Origin: Oscillospiraceae bacterium
Lineage (GTDB): Bacteria; Bacillota; Clostridia; Oscillospirales; Ruminococcaceae
NCBI GenBank assembly: GCA_900768245.1
Contig: CAAGCE010000248.1
Coordinates: 1 to 9,868, forward strand
Length of the DNA stretch: 9,868 nucleotides
Direction of reading: 5' to 3'
The notes below the pieces were generated by a model that had not been told where the DNA came from, ran no database searches, and was given only the letters and a program-made list of their open reading frames with translations. The position numbers and the translations under genes are program-made. How positions within the stretch are numbered: position 1 is the stretch's first letter; every line of letters starts with the position of its first letter. Shown here in pieces: positions 1 through 6,198 of this stretch.

Positions 1-60
1 AAACGACCGCAGGCGGGCTTGCCGCCCGACAAGGGAGTTTGACGCAGAATTGGCTTATTT
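1..60. repeat. GC-rich hairpin stretch abutting the IS remnant
   Basis: This stretch contains a short hairpin (GGCGG, loop GCTTG, CCGCC, about bases 12-26) and no reading frame that I recognise. Together with roughly bases 60-100 it replaces the sequence expected for the C-terminal third of the neighbouring IS5 transposase. It therefore probably belongs to a different repeat or insertion that truncated the IS. It may continue beyond the window. That it is a dispersed repeat is an inference; only the hairpin is seen directly. Confidence 0.3.
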
Positions 61-364
61 CAGCCGAGGATTTGTCTATAGGTTGATTGGTCATTAGTAT
101 TAACAACTGCATTTTCTCGCTTTTCTGTACCGATATATCCACTGTCACCGTATAATTCTTCCTCTTCTCCATGCATAAGATCGGGCGTTGCTGTTACATC
201 GTGTTCATTAGCACCTGTTACTTTCAGATGATGTACAAGTCCGCTGTCCTTATCCACTCGTCAAATGGTATTATCCGCTCTATCTTTTCAAGAAATTCTT
301 TTTTGCTTGTTCTGACCTGCGCCAGTTCATCGCTTATAAGCGAGAATGTTAGTTGTCTATTCAT
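60..364 (-). pseudogene. IS5-family transposase remnant, internally deleted and frameshifted
   Basis: This is a dead fragment of an IS5-family DDE transposase. Reading down from an ATG at 364, the first 35 or so residues (MNRQLTFSLISDELAQVRTS, then KKEFLEKIERIIPFDEW) match the usual N-terminus of clostridial IS5 transposases. At about base 257 the sequence jumps, in another frame, to VDKDSGLVHHLKVTGANEHD and then GDSGYIGTEKR. This is the middle of the catalytic domain, with the second conserved Asp in the GDSGY motif. The roughly 100 residues normally between these parts are missing. The repeated GTGGAT at the junction suggests deletion through microhomology, which is an inference. Similarity to the family ends after the residues ENAVV (about base 100), so the C-terminus with the catalytic Glu is also lost. 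Intact relatives are about 300 residues long. It cannot encode an active enzyme. The IS ends were not located with certainty. Confidence 0.8.
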
Positions 365-465
365 AACTATATATACCATTTTTCTCCCTGATTTTCAATG
401 GCTTGTGCGGGATTGCCTATATATATGAACGTGATAAAAGCGCCTGATCCTTTTGCCTTGTTATC

Positions 466-527
466 GCCGCGGCTGCTGTCTTTGGGTTCGCACTCAGCTT
501 GGGCGCGTCTAATAAAAAAATAAAAAG
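466..527 (+). repeat. Short dispersed repeat, left copy
   Basis: This begins GCCGCGGCTGCT and runs through TTTGGGTTCGCACT to CTTGGGCGCGTCTAA plus an A/T-rich tail. It matches bases 9692-9749 in inverted orientation: 43 of 47 aligned columns are identical over the core, and the A/T tail is also shared. Relative to the neighbouring gene it lies just downstream of the oleate hydratase terminator region, with its A/T-rich edge facing the gene. The right copy has the same arrangement relative to its own gene. I see no conserved reading frame between the copies, so it is likely a non-coding intergenic repeat family. Confidence 0.75.
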
Positions 528-540
528 TACAAACAAAATG

Positions 541-570
541 AAGCTGACACAGCATATGCTGCATCAGCTC
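541..570 (-). terminator. Candidate terminator of ohyA
   Basis: This hairpin lies about 50 bases past the ohyA stop codon. AGCTGA (542-547) pairs with TCAGCT (564-569), followed by a small symmetric internal loop and then CAGC/GCTG around an ATAT loop. On the minus strand it is followed by a T-rich run (CATTTTGTTTGTACTTTTTA). The U tract is interrupted, so termination may be imperfect. Confidence 0.5.
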
Positions 571-621
571 CATTTTTTAAGGGGTTATAAAATAGAATAT
601 ATAACAGGAAGGAACGGGTTA

Positions 622-2397
622 TCAGATAAGCTTATGCTCTTTAAGAAGCTTTTCAATATCGGTATTTCTTATCTTTTTAAGAGCTGCTTTGAGGATGATC
701 TTTTCTTTGAGTCCAAGCTCCATATCGGTTATTTTCTTTCCGTCACGAAGCTGTACTGTTGAATTGAGCAGATCACGAATATCATATACGCTGCCCCATA
801 CTTCAGGCACTCCCCTGTCTACGTTGAGAAGTGTATATACTGCCTCCATACCTGTACGGATAGAGTATTCCGTTGTGAAGATTGTATCACGGACTGTTTC
901 CGCAAACTGTCCGAGGAATGCAAAGTTTACTGCACCCTTTGGTACAACATCGGGACGGTCGCCTTTTTCACGGGGCATAAAGAATGCTGTGATATACGGC
1001 ATCATACATGGGATCGTATTTGCACTGTGTTCCGCAAGCTCTTCAATCTCGTTTTCGGGAACGCCCATATGATAGAGCCATTCCATACAGATCTCTTTAC
1101 CTGTACATTCACGCATCGTTTTCTTTACATAGTTGCCCGGCTTGTCGCTGAAAAGTCCGTATATCCAGCCTACAAGCTGTCCTTTAGGCTGACTGCGGAA
1201 CTGCGGCTGACGGTTGAATGTCCAGCTCAGAAGCCAGTTGGAGTCCTTAGCTGTAACGATACCGCCTGTTACTACCTTGCCTGAGAATGGGTCACGCTGA
1301 CAGATTTTCTGTACATACGGCGGAATTTTATCGTCGAGAGTTGTTACTGTTGCGCTCATCCAGTTGCTCTGTTCAGGGTTGCTGCAGAACTTATCGGGGT
1401 GACCGAAGGAGCTGCCCTGTGCGGCAATTTTGCGCCACATATCCCAGCCGCCGCCTGCTTTTATTTCTGTATTGAAAGGTGCGGGTTCATTCTGGCTGCC
1501 AAGTGATGAATTTTCAACGCAGCCGCCGTTTGTGATGAACACAAGGTCGTTTTCAGTAAGGTCGATATGGTCCTCATTTCCGTCACGGAGTATATCTATA
1601 CGCTTTGCGACCTTCTTTTCGGGCGTGATGTCAAAGATAACATTTTCTACCTTTACGCCGTAATGGAACTGTACGCCGAAGGATTCAAGGTACTTTATCA
1701 TAGGAAGTATCATTGATTCATACTGGTTATACTTTGTGAAACGGAGCGCAGTAAAGTCGGGAAGTCCGCCTACATGGTGGATAAATCTCTTGATATAAAG
1801 CTTCATTTCAAGTGCGCTGTGCCAGTTTTCAAATGCAAACATTGTGCGCCAATAGAGCCAGAAATTTGAGTTAAGGACCTCATCATCAAAATATTCATCA
1901 ATACGTTTGTTGTAAAGCTCCTCATCGGGTGTGAAGAAAAGCTTCATTATTTCCATTGCGCCCTTGTCGGAAAGTCCGAACTTCTTGTCTGTATGAGCGT
2001 CCTGACCGCATTTTTCGGTTGCTCTCATAAGTGAATAGTTAGGGTCTTTTTTGTTGAGCCAGTAATATTCATCGAGAACGCTTACGCCCTCTGTTTCAAT
2101 GGACGGAATGGAGTGGAAAAGATCCCACATACATTCAAAATGGTTATCCATTTCACGTCCGCCTCTCATAACATAGCCGAGGTTTTCAAAGAGGTAGCCG
2201 TCACAGGCACCGCCGGGGATCTTATCCTTTTCAAGTATGTGTACACGCTCGCCCTTCATCTGTCCGTCACGGACAAGGTAGCAGGCTGCTGCAAGTGCCG
2301 CAAGTCCCGAACCTACGATATATGCTGACTTATTATCTACGCCCTCAGGCTTTTCCGGACGTGCAAATGCTTCATAGTTACCGCTGGAATAATACAT
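622..2397 (-). CDS. ohyA: Oleate hydratase (myosin-cross-reactive antigen family)
   Basis: This FAD-dependent oleate hydratase (MCRA family) adds water to the cis-9 double bond of free unsaturated fatty acids, giving 10-hydroxy fatty acids. In gut bacteria this is usually viewed as detoxification of host or dietary fatty acids. The 591-residue length is normal for the family. Visible marks are the dinucleotide-binding loop VGSGLAALAAA (28-38), the family signature RGGREMDNHFECMWDLF (78-94) with the expected catalytic Glu82, and KLYIKRFIHHVGGLPDF (199-215) with Tyr201. In numbering these equal the catalytic pair reported for the staphylococcal enzyme. The C-terminal block TEYSIRTGMEAVYTLLNVDR is also present. 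I chose the ATG at 2397 because GGAGG lies just upstream in the minus-strand leader and the family N-terminus (MYYSSGNYEAF) begins here. An in-frame extension to 2466 would run through the promoter. No signal peptide is seen, so the enzyme is cytosolic or peripheral to the membrane. It has its own promoter, and a terminator separates it from the tetR gene upstream. The gene is intact. Confidence 0.95.
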   Translation of the reverse strand: MYYSSGNYEAFARPEKPEGVDNKSAYIVGSGLAALAAACYLVRDGQMKGERVHILEKDKIPGGACDGYLFENLGYVMRGGREMDNHFECMWDLFHSIPSIETEGVSVLDEYYWLNKKDPNYSLMRATEKCGQDAHTDKKFGLSDKGAMEIMKLFFTPDEELYNKRIDEYFDDEVLNSNFWLYWRTMFAFENWHSALEMKLYIKRFIHHVGGLPDFTALRFTKYNQYESMILPMIKYLESFGVQFHYGVKVENVIFDITPEKKVAKRIDILRDGNEDHIDLTENDLVFITNGGCVENSSLGSQNEPAPFNTEIKAGGGWDMWRKIAAQGSSFGHPDKFCSNPEQSNWMSATVTTLDDKIPPYVQKICQRDPFSGKVVTGGIVTAKDSNWLLSWTFNRQPQFRSQPKGQLVGWIYGLFSDKPGNYVKKTMRECTGKEICMEWLYHMGVPENEIEELAEHSANTIPCMMPYITAFFMPREKGDRPDVVPKGAVNFAFLGQFAETVRDTIFTTEYSIRTGMEAVYTLLNVDRGVPEVWGSVYDIRDLLNSTVQLRDGKKITDMELGLKEKIILKAALKKIRNTDIEKLLKEHKLI

Positions 2398-2456
2398 ATA
2401 AATTACCTCCGTCAATTTTTTATTTTGAGTTTGCTTGTTTTTCTTTCGGTATCTAT

Positions 2457-2485
2457 ATAATATCATTCCCGATCTATATTCACAA
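2457..2485 (-). promoter_or_regulatory. Promoter of ohyA
   Basis: On the minus strand there is TTGTGA (2485-2480), a 17-base spacer, and TATTAT (2462-2457). The -10 is preceded by TGA, giving an extended -10 element. It lies just downstream of the tetR terminator, and the 5' leader before the ohyA start is about 50 bases. TATAGAT occurs twice around the -10 region (in the spacer and overlapping the 3' side of the -10). These could be regulator contacts, but I see no clean TetR-type palindrome. Confidence 0.65.
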
Positions 2486-2490
2486 TAAAC

Positions 2491-2527
2491 AAAAAAGCCC
2501 CGATGATTAAAATTTTATCATCAGGGC
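2491..2527 (-). terminator. Terminator between tetR and ohyA
   Basis: An 11-bp stem (2497-2507 with 2517-2527, containing one G-U pair in the minus-strand RNA) has an AT-rich loop and is followed on the minus strand by six T residues (2496-2491) and more T-rich sequence. It lies about 40 bases past the tetR stop and makes tetR and ohyA separate transcripts. Confidence 0.85.
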
Positions 2528-2569
2528 ATATTTGTTTGGTTTTTTATCATTTCGGGCATTTTGATAAGA

Positions 2570-3139
2570 TCAGATATTAGGCTTATCGCTGCGGTAGTTA
2601 TTAAGCGCAGACGAAACATTTCCGTGTACAAGCAGGGCAAGCCTTTCGATAATAAGCTTCGGATCTTCCTTCATACCGTTTTTTATCCAGTCGAGCATTA
2701 TTCCCACAAAGGCATATTTATAAAAATCCGCAATGAATTTCTTGTCATCATCTCTTACCTGCATACCCTCGGATTTTTCATTGACTACGCCGATAAGAAG
2801 GTCATATGTCAGCTTGTAAAGATAACTTTCAACGTGCTCACGGCTTATTGAATGATATGCATTAAGGATAAAGACCTTATTTTCAAGAACGGCTTCAAAT
2901 ATATTGTAAAAGCCCTCCTGCCATGTATCATAGGTCTTTTTGCCCTCAAGGGCTCTTGTTGCGTCCTCAATGCATGACCATTCAACAAGGTCATATATAT
3001 CCTTGAAATGATAGTAAAAAGTCATTCTGTTTATGCCGCAGTCCTCGGCAATATCATTTATTGTGATTTTATCCAGCGGCTTTTTTCTCATTAAATTTTT
3101 CAAAGACGCTTCAAGTGCTCTTTTTGTTGTCTGTGACAT
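2570..3139 (-). CDS. TetR/AcrR-family transcriptional regulator
   Basis: This 189-residue TetR-type regulator has a helix-turn-helix at residues 25-47, with ITINDIAEDCGINRMTFYYH as the core. The C-terminal half ends in a helix pattern (KYAFVGIMLDWIKNGMKEDP) typical of the TetR_C_8 group that includes DhaS-like proteins. The ligand is unknown. I chose the ATG at 3139 because the GGAGG site lies directly before it; an in-frame ATG at 3154 would place that site inside the gene. It sits immediately upstream of ohyA on the same strand, so control of the fatty-acid hydratase, perhaps sensing free fatty acids, is a reasonable inference from position only. It has its own strong promoter and terminator and could also act elsewhere. 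Family assignment is secure; the target is not. Confidence 0.9.
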   Translation of the reverse strand: MSQTTKRALEASLKNLMRKKPLDKITINDIAEDCGINRMTFYYHFKDIYDLVEWSCIEDATRALEGKKTYDTWQEGFYNIFEAVLENKVFILNAYHSISREHVESYLYKLTYDLLIGVVNEKSEGMQVRDDDKKFIADFYKYAFVGIMLDWIKNGMKEDPKLIIERLALLVHGNVSSALNNYRSDKPNI

Positions 3140-3184
3140 AAAAACCTCCGTCATTGATTTTATGCTGTACCGTGTATTTCATTT

Positions 3185-3213
3185 ATTATACCCCATTTAA
3201 TTTTTCTTTTCAA
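3185..3213 (-). promoter_or_regulatory. Promoter of the tetR gene
   Basis: On the minus strand, TTGAAA (3213-3208), a 17-base spacer and a perfect TATAAT (3190-3185) form a near-consensus sigma-A promoter. The transcript leader to the tetR start is about 40 bases. The -35 element starts a few bases after the terminator hairpin of the cysteine-rich miniprotein gene, so the units are tightly packed but separate. Confidence 0.85.
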
Positions 3214-3216
3214 GCA

Positions 3217-3250
3217 AAACGGGGACACGCCCTGAGACGTATCCCCGTTT
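3217..3250 (-). terminator. Terminator of the cysteine-rich miniprotein gene
   Basis: A 9-bp perfect stem (AAACGGGGA at 3217-3225 with TCCCCGTTT at 3242-3250) has further partial pairing inside. On the minus strand its trailing side ends in TTTT, part of the stem, then GCTTG, so the U tract is short. It is placed about 30 bases past the stop codon at 3279. Confidence 0.65.
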
Positions 3251-3278
3251 CGTCAGCTTACGCTGTTTTCAGAACAGA

Positions 3279-3422
3279 TCAGCACATTGAGTTGCAGTTG
3301 CAGCCGCCGCATGAGCAGTCATTGCCGTTGTCACAGCCATTTCCGCAGCAGAAGAAAAGGATAATAAGGATAATGATCCAGCAGCAGTTATTGTTTCCGT
3401 TACCAAAATTGAATCCACACAT
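3279..3422 (-). CDS. Small cysteine-rich membrane miniprotein (47 residues)
   Basis: This very short gene is read as MCGFNFGNGNNNCCW, then IIILIILFF, then CCGNGCDNGNDCSCGGCNCN, ending SMC. It has 11 cysteines in 47 residues. A hydrophobic stretch (15-24) is flanked on both sides by CC pairs, and the tail is rich in Gly, Asn and Cys. The start at 3422 is supported by AAAGGAG about nine bases upstream, and a terminator follows the stop. These signals and the regular composition argue for a real gene. A longer overlapping minus-strand frame (3269-3511) lacks such signals. No function is known to me. The Cys pattern would suit metal binding, disulphide cross-linking or lipidation at a membrane, but that is speculation. 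It does not resemble a known bacteriocin with an adjacent maturation or export gene. Confidence 0.7.
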   Translation of the reverse strand: MCGFNFGNGNNNCCWIIILIILFFCCGNGCDNGNDCSCGGCNCNSMC

Positions 3423-3575
3423 GATAGTTTGCTCCTTTTAGATAAATGTAATGTATTGAAAGCCGCAGCTCCGACGCTTTTGCGTCTGAGCCGTTTTGTT
3501 CGGCGTTTCATAGTTCATATTATGTCAGTACGGAAAAACGGTTACTGTTTTTTTCAAAAAAATTTTAAAAAACAC

Positions 3576-3604
3576 TTGACAAGCCCGATCTGATGTGCTA
3601 ATAT
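3576..3604 (+). promoter_or_regulatory. Promoter of the T-box/trpXYZ operon
   Basis: TTGACA (3576-3581), a 17-base spacer and TAATAT (3599-3604) make an almost perfect sigma-A promoter, preceded by an A/T-rich upstream region. Transcription would begin near 3611, just before stem I of the T-box. The strength of the promoter fits a leader controlled by premature termination rather than by initiation. Confidence 0.9.
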
Positions 3605-3610
3605 AGTCAC

Positions 3611-3874
3611 ATAAACCGATGAACAAGAGTAGTAGGTCAGTCAATACGTTTCAGAGAGCCGACGGCGGTGGAAGTTCGGCACGGAATACAAAACCGAATG
3701 GACTTGTGAGGGCAAACCCAAAGAACTGTTTTGTTCGAGTAGGAGCGACGTCAGTACACGTTACAGTACAGATATGTGATCGCATATCGTTGAGTGCGTC
3801 TGTTTGTTCAGATGAATATGGGTGGTACCGCAGGATCTGTCTTGTCCCATTTTTGTGGGGGCAGGGCTTTTTTT
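3611..3874 (+). ncRNA. T-box leader, tryptophan-specific (UGG specifier)
   Basis: This tRNA-sensing T-box riboswitch has all the main landmarks. The lower stem I is ACAAG (3623-3627) paired with CTTGT (3703-3707). The specifier loop lies directly above it, with AGTAGTA on one side and GAA-TGG-A on the other, so the specifier is UGG, the Trp codon (3699-3701). AGAGAG (3653-3658) and the apical hairpin GCCGA/TCGGC with a GGTGGAAG loop follow. The T-box sequence TGGGTGGTACCGC lies at 3819-3831. Its TGGG can pair with CCCA (3846-3849) as antiterminator, and the same CCC is used in the terminator. Uncharged tRNA-Trp should favour read-through into trpXYZ. The base of the T-box meant to meet the tRNA discriminator is U (3826), which needs A or a G-U wobble. 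Confidence 0.93.
3839..3874 (+). terminator. Regulated intrinsic terminator of the T-box
   Basis: GTCTTGTCCC (3839-3848) pairs with the complementary run ending at C3867, using G-U wobbles, and seven T residues follow (3868-3874). Its 5' arm overlaps the CCCA needed for the antiterminator, as expected for a T-box switch. Confidence 0.88.
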
Positions 3875-3919
3875 ATTGCCTTTTTTAAGTTTCATTTGCC
3901 GCTTTTACGGCTTTGAATA

Positions 3920-4087
3920 TAGGGGTTCTCTAAAAACCGGAACACGAGCAAATTTTCGTTGGGACTTTGCGTAGCTTCAAGGCAGCGAAACGCAGTAAAT
4001 ACTTGATGTATTTCAAGTTTCGCTAACGCAGAAGATGCGCAAAGCCGCAGAAAATTTGCCGTGAGGGAGGTTTTTAGAGGTTCCCTA
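3920..4087. mobile_element. MITE-like long-hairpin repeat inside the trp operon leader
   Basis: This 168-bp element has imperfect 19-bp terminal inverted repeats: the left begins TAGGG and contains CTCTAAAAACC, and the right is its near complement ending in CCCTA, with 16 of 19 positions matching. Inner arms also pair: GCAAATTTTC with GAAAATTTGC, CTTTGCG with CGCAAAG, and AGCGAAAC with GTTTCGCT around a TACTTGATGTA-like centre. The whole element can fold into one long hairpin. It has no meaningful reading frame. TA at both ends is compatible with a TA target site, as for IS630/Tc1-type elements, but this is not proven. It separates the T-box terminator from the first structural gene, and would be transcribed in the mRNA leader whenever the T-box allows read-through. 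Confidence 0.7.
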
Positions 4088-4090
4088 TAT

Positions 4091-4106
4091 ATATTAACGT
4101 TAATAT
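4091..4106. promoter_or_regulatory. Perfect 16-bp AT-rich palindrome upstream of trpX
   Basis: ATATTAACGTTAATAT is its own reverse complement and lies between the MITE-like element and the trpX ribosome binding site. It could be an operator or the footprint of the insertion site. No regulator gene nearby explains it. The symmetry is seen directly; any function is a guess. Confidence 0.35.
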
Positions 4107-4158
4107 TTTAATAAGTACGCAATCAAACAAACCAAGTTTTTATTAAGGAGAAATGATT

Positions 4159-5190
4159 ATGAAATTCAAGAAAATTGCCGCAGCTGTTCTTTCCGCTGCT
4201 CTCGCAGCAATGTGTGCAGGCTGCTCTTCAAACACTTCCGCAGATTCAAATTCCGCAGACGTTTCCGCTGCCGATAAGGACAGCATTACAGTAGGCGTTA
4301 TCCAGTACGGCAGCCATCCTTCACTTGACAACTGCTATCAGGGCGTTGAAGAGGGTCTTATGGCAAGCGAATATGCTGACAAGATCGTTATTGACCGTCA
4401 GGACGGCAACTTCGACAGTGCTACCTGCGATACTATTGCAAAGAATATGGCTTCAAAGAACTATGACCTCATCTTTGCTATCGCTACACCTGCCGCTGTT
4501 TCCGCTTACTCAGCTACACAGAATTCACAGACACCTGTAATCTTCACAGCTGTTTCCGACCCTGTTGCCGCAGGTCTTGTTGAAAGCCTTGAAGCAGGTT
4601 CAAAGAACTGCATCGGTACTTCCGATGTTCTCGACCTTGATTCTCAGGTCGCTCTTATAAAGGCTCTCCAGCCTGATGTAAAGACTATCGGCGTTCTTTA
4701 CACAACTTCCGAAGCAAACTCAGTTTCTCAGCTTGCAAGTCTTGAAGAGATCGCAGGTGCAGCAGGCATTACTATCGAATCACAGGGCGTTCAGGGTGCT
4801 GCCGATGTTCCTCAGGCTGCTGCAACTCTCGCTTCAAAGGTAGACTGCATCAACAACTTCACAGATAACAACGTTGTAAGCAACCTTTCTGTTCTTCTTG
4901 AAAAGGCAAATGCCGCCGGCGTTCCTGTTTACGGCTCAGAGGTTGAACAGGTAAAGAACGGCTGCATCGCTTCTATCAGCATCGACTATGTTGCTCTCGG
5001 CAGAAAGACTGCTGAAATGGGCATTGAAGTTCTTAACGGCACTGACCCGTCAACAATGGCTGTCGGCACAATTTCCGAAGGCACACCTGTTGTAAACACA
5101 GACGTTTTGGCTCAGTTCGGAATCGAGCTTCCTGCCGATTACGCAAACGCTGAAAAGGTCACAACTGCAGCAGAAGAAGCTGCTGAATAA
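4159..5190 (+). CDS. trpX: ABC transporter substrate-binding lipoprotein, tryptophan type
   Basis: This is the extracytoplasmic solute-binding protein of an ABC importer of the ABC_sub_bind family (PF04392), 343 residues. A lipoprotein signal peptide is clear: MKFKK, a hydrophobic core, then CAGC, with lipidated Cys22 (the -3 residue is Cys, which is atypical). A Ser/Asn/Asp-rich linker (about 23-42) leads to the binding fold starting at ITVGVIQYGSHPSLDN. The last residues form a Glu/Ala-rich tail. I chose the ATG at 4159 because AAGGAG is 8 bases before it; the ATG at 4153 is too close. It is the first gene of trpXYZ behind a Trp T-box, which is why tryptophan is the inferred substrate; the family itself is broader. 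Lys is almost always AAG here while trpZ mostly uses AAA, suggesting codon selection for high expression, as expected for a binding protein made in excess. Confidence 0.9.
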   Translation: MKFKKIAAAVLSAALAAMCAGCSSNTSADSNSADVSAADKDSITVGVIQYGSHPSLDNCYQGVEEGLMASEYADKIVIDRQDGNFDSATCDTIAKNMASKNYDLIFAIATPAAVSAYSATQNSQTPVIFTAVSDPVAAGLVESLEAGSKNCIGTSDVLDLDSQVALIKALQPDVKTIGVLYTTSEANSVSQLASLEEIAGAAGITIESQGVQGAADVPQAAATLASKVDCINNFTDNNVVSNLSVLLEKANAAGVPVYGSEVEQVKNGCIASISIDYVALGRKTAEMGIEVLNGTDPSTMAVGTISEGTPVVNTDVLAQFGIELPADYANAEKVTTAAEEAAE

Positions 5191-5209
5191 GCTTAAAAAA
5201 ATCAAAAAC

Positions 5210-5243
5210 GCAAAAATCGGGCGGATCTTTACGGTTCGCCCTA
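5210..5243 (+). other. Intercistronic hairpin between trpX and trpY
   Basis: GGGCGGA (about 5219-5225) pairs with TTCGCCC (about 5235-5241) to give a 7-bp stem with one wobble, with no T run after it. Such hairpins often protect the 3' end of the upstream cistron or partly limit read-through. Here it could raise the binding protein over the membrane subunits. Role inferred. Confidence 0.5.
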
Positions 5244-5268
5244 TAACCATATTTAACGGAGGTTTATT

Positions 5269-6198
5269 ATGAGTGTACTGCTGAATGTCTGCATAGTTAC
5301 TCTTGAAGAGGGACTTATGTATGCACTTCTTGCATTGGGTTTGTATATCACATACAGTATCCTTGATTTTCCAGATCTTTCTGTTGACGGAACATTTCCT
5401 CTCGGCGCAATCCTTACCGGAATACTGATAATGAATGGTATGAACCCATGGCTTTGCCTCATTATTGCCTTTGCAGCAGGTATGATAGCCGGTACATTGA
5501 CGGGTCTGCTCCATGTCAAGCTGAAAATACGTCCTCTCCTCTGCGGCATACTTGTTTACACAGCAATGCTTTCCGTGAACCTTGTTCTTCTTTACAAAGG
5601 CACAGGCGGAAAGGCTATTGCTACATTCTTCAACAAGCCTACGATTTTCAACACATTCTTCAGCGCACTTATCCCCGAACAGATCGGCGGATACTATCTC
5701 AGAACGACTATCGTTTCTCTCGTTATCGTTCTTATATGCAAAATTCTCCTTGATCTTTATCTTAAAACTAAGTCGGGACTTCTCCTCCGTGCAACAGGCG
5801 ATAATGAAAAATTCGTCACAATGCTCGGACGTGACAACGGTCTTTCAAAAATACTCGGTCTTGCTATCGGCAACGGTTTCGCAGCTTTTTCAGGCAGCGT
5901 TATAGCTCAGTCAAAGGGCTCTGCTGACCAGCAGATGGGTGTAGGTATGGTCGTTCTCGGACTTGCATCGGTAATTATCGGTTTAAGCGTTTTCAAGCAG
6001 GTAAGCTTTATGAAGGCCTCAACTATGGTAATTCTCGGTTCCGTACTTTATAAATTATGTCTTTCTGCGGCACTTGCGCTGGGTCTGCCGACTGAATATC
6101 TCAAGCTGCTTATGGCTCTTATCTTTACACTTGCACTTGTATTCAGCAACAGGTTCAGCGGCGGAAAAAGGAGGTCTTTGAATGTTAGAGCTAAATGA
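5269..6198 (+). CDS. trpY: ABC transporter permease, tryptophan type
   Basis: This inner-membrane permease subunit is 309 residues long and belongs to the branched-chain amino acid/LivH-like group (BPD_transp_2). It is strongly hydrophobic with about eight or more membrane segments. It contains the characteristic N-terminal stretch EEGLMYALLALGLYITYSIL followed by DFPDLSVDGTFPLGA, and a cytoplasmic loop (LLLRATGDNEKFVTMLGRDN) of the type that docks the ATPase. The start ATG has GGAGG seven bases upstream. It follows trpX after a hairpin-containing gap of 78 bases and overlaps trpZ by 17 bases, so translation of the two is likely coupled. It should form the pore with TrpX and TrpZ. The transporter family is clear; tryptophan as substrate rests on the T-box. 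Confidence 0.9.
   Translation: MSVLLNVCIVTLEEGLMYALLALGLYITYSILDFPDLSVDGTFPLGAILTGILIMNGMNPWLCLIIAFAAGMIAGTLTGLLHVKLKIRPLLCGILVYTAMLSVNLVLLYKGTGGKAIATFFNKPTIFNTFFSALIPEQIGGYYLRTTIVSLVIVLICKILLDLYLKTKSGLLLRATGDNEKFVTMLGRDNGLSKILGLAIGNGFAAFSGSVIAQSKGSADQQMGVGMVVLGLASVIIGLSVFKQVSFMKASTMVILGSVLYKLCLSAALALGLPTEYLKLLMALIFTLALVFSNRFSGGKRRSLNVRAK

Noticed and set aside
424..524. Short plus-strand frames through the left dispersed repeat, including an alanine-rich hydrophobic stretch (LVIAAAAVFGFALSLG)
   Set aside because: The right copy of the repeat has a length difference (CAG versus TT) that shifts the frame, and the two copies' longest frames are different. There is no ribosome binding site, so coding is not supported.
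2398..2466. N-terminal extension of oleate hydratase by 23 residues
   Set aside because: It overlaps the -10 promoter element, and the GGAGG site points to the ATG at 2397. Family members start near this residue.
3269..3511. 80-residue minus-strand frame overlapping the cysteine-rich miniprotein
   Set aside because: It is a different frame of the same DNA. It crosses the ribosome binding site of the miniprotein and has low-complexity Ala/Thr composition with no recognisable domain.
3619..3888. Plus-strand 89-residue frame across the T-box leader
   Set aside because: The stretch is fully explained by T-box RNA landmarks and a terminator, and the frame has no family resemblance or ribosome binding site.
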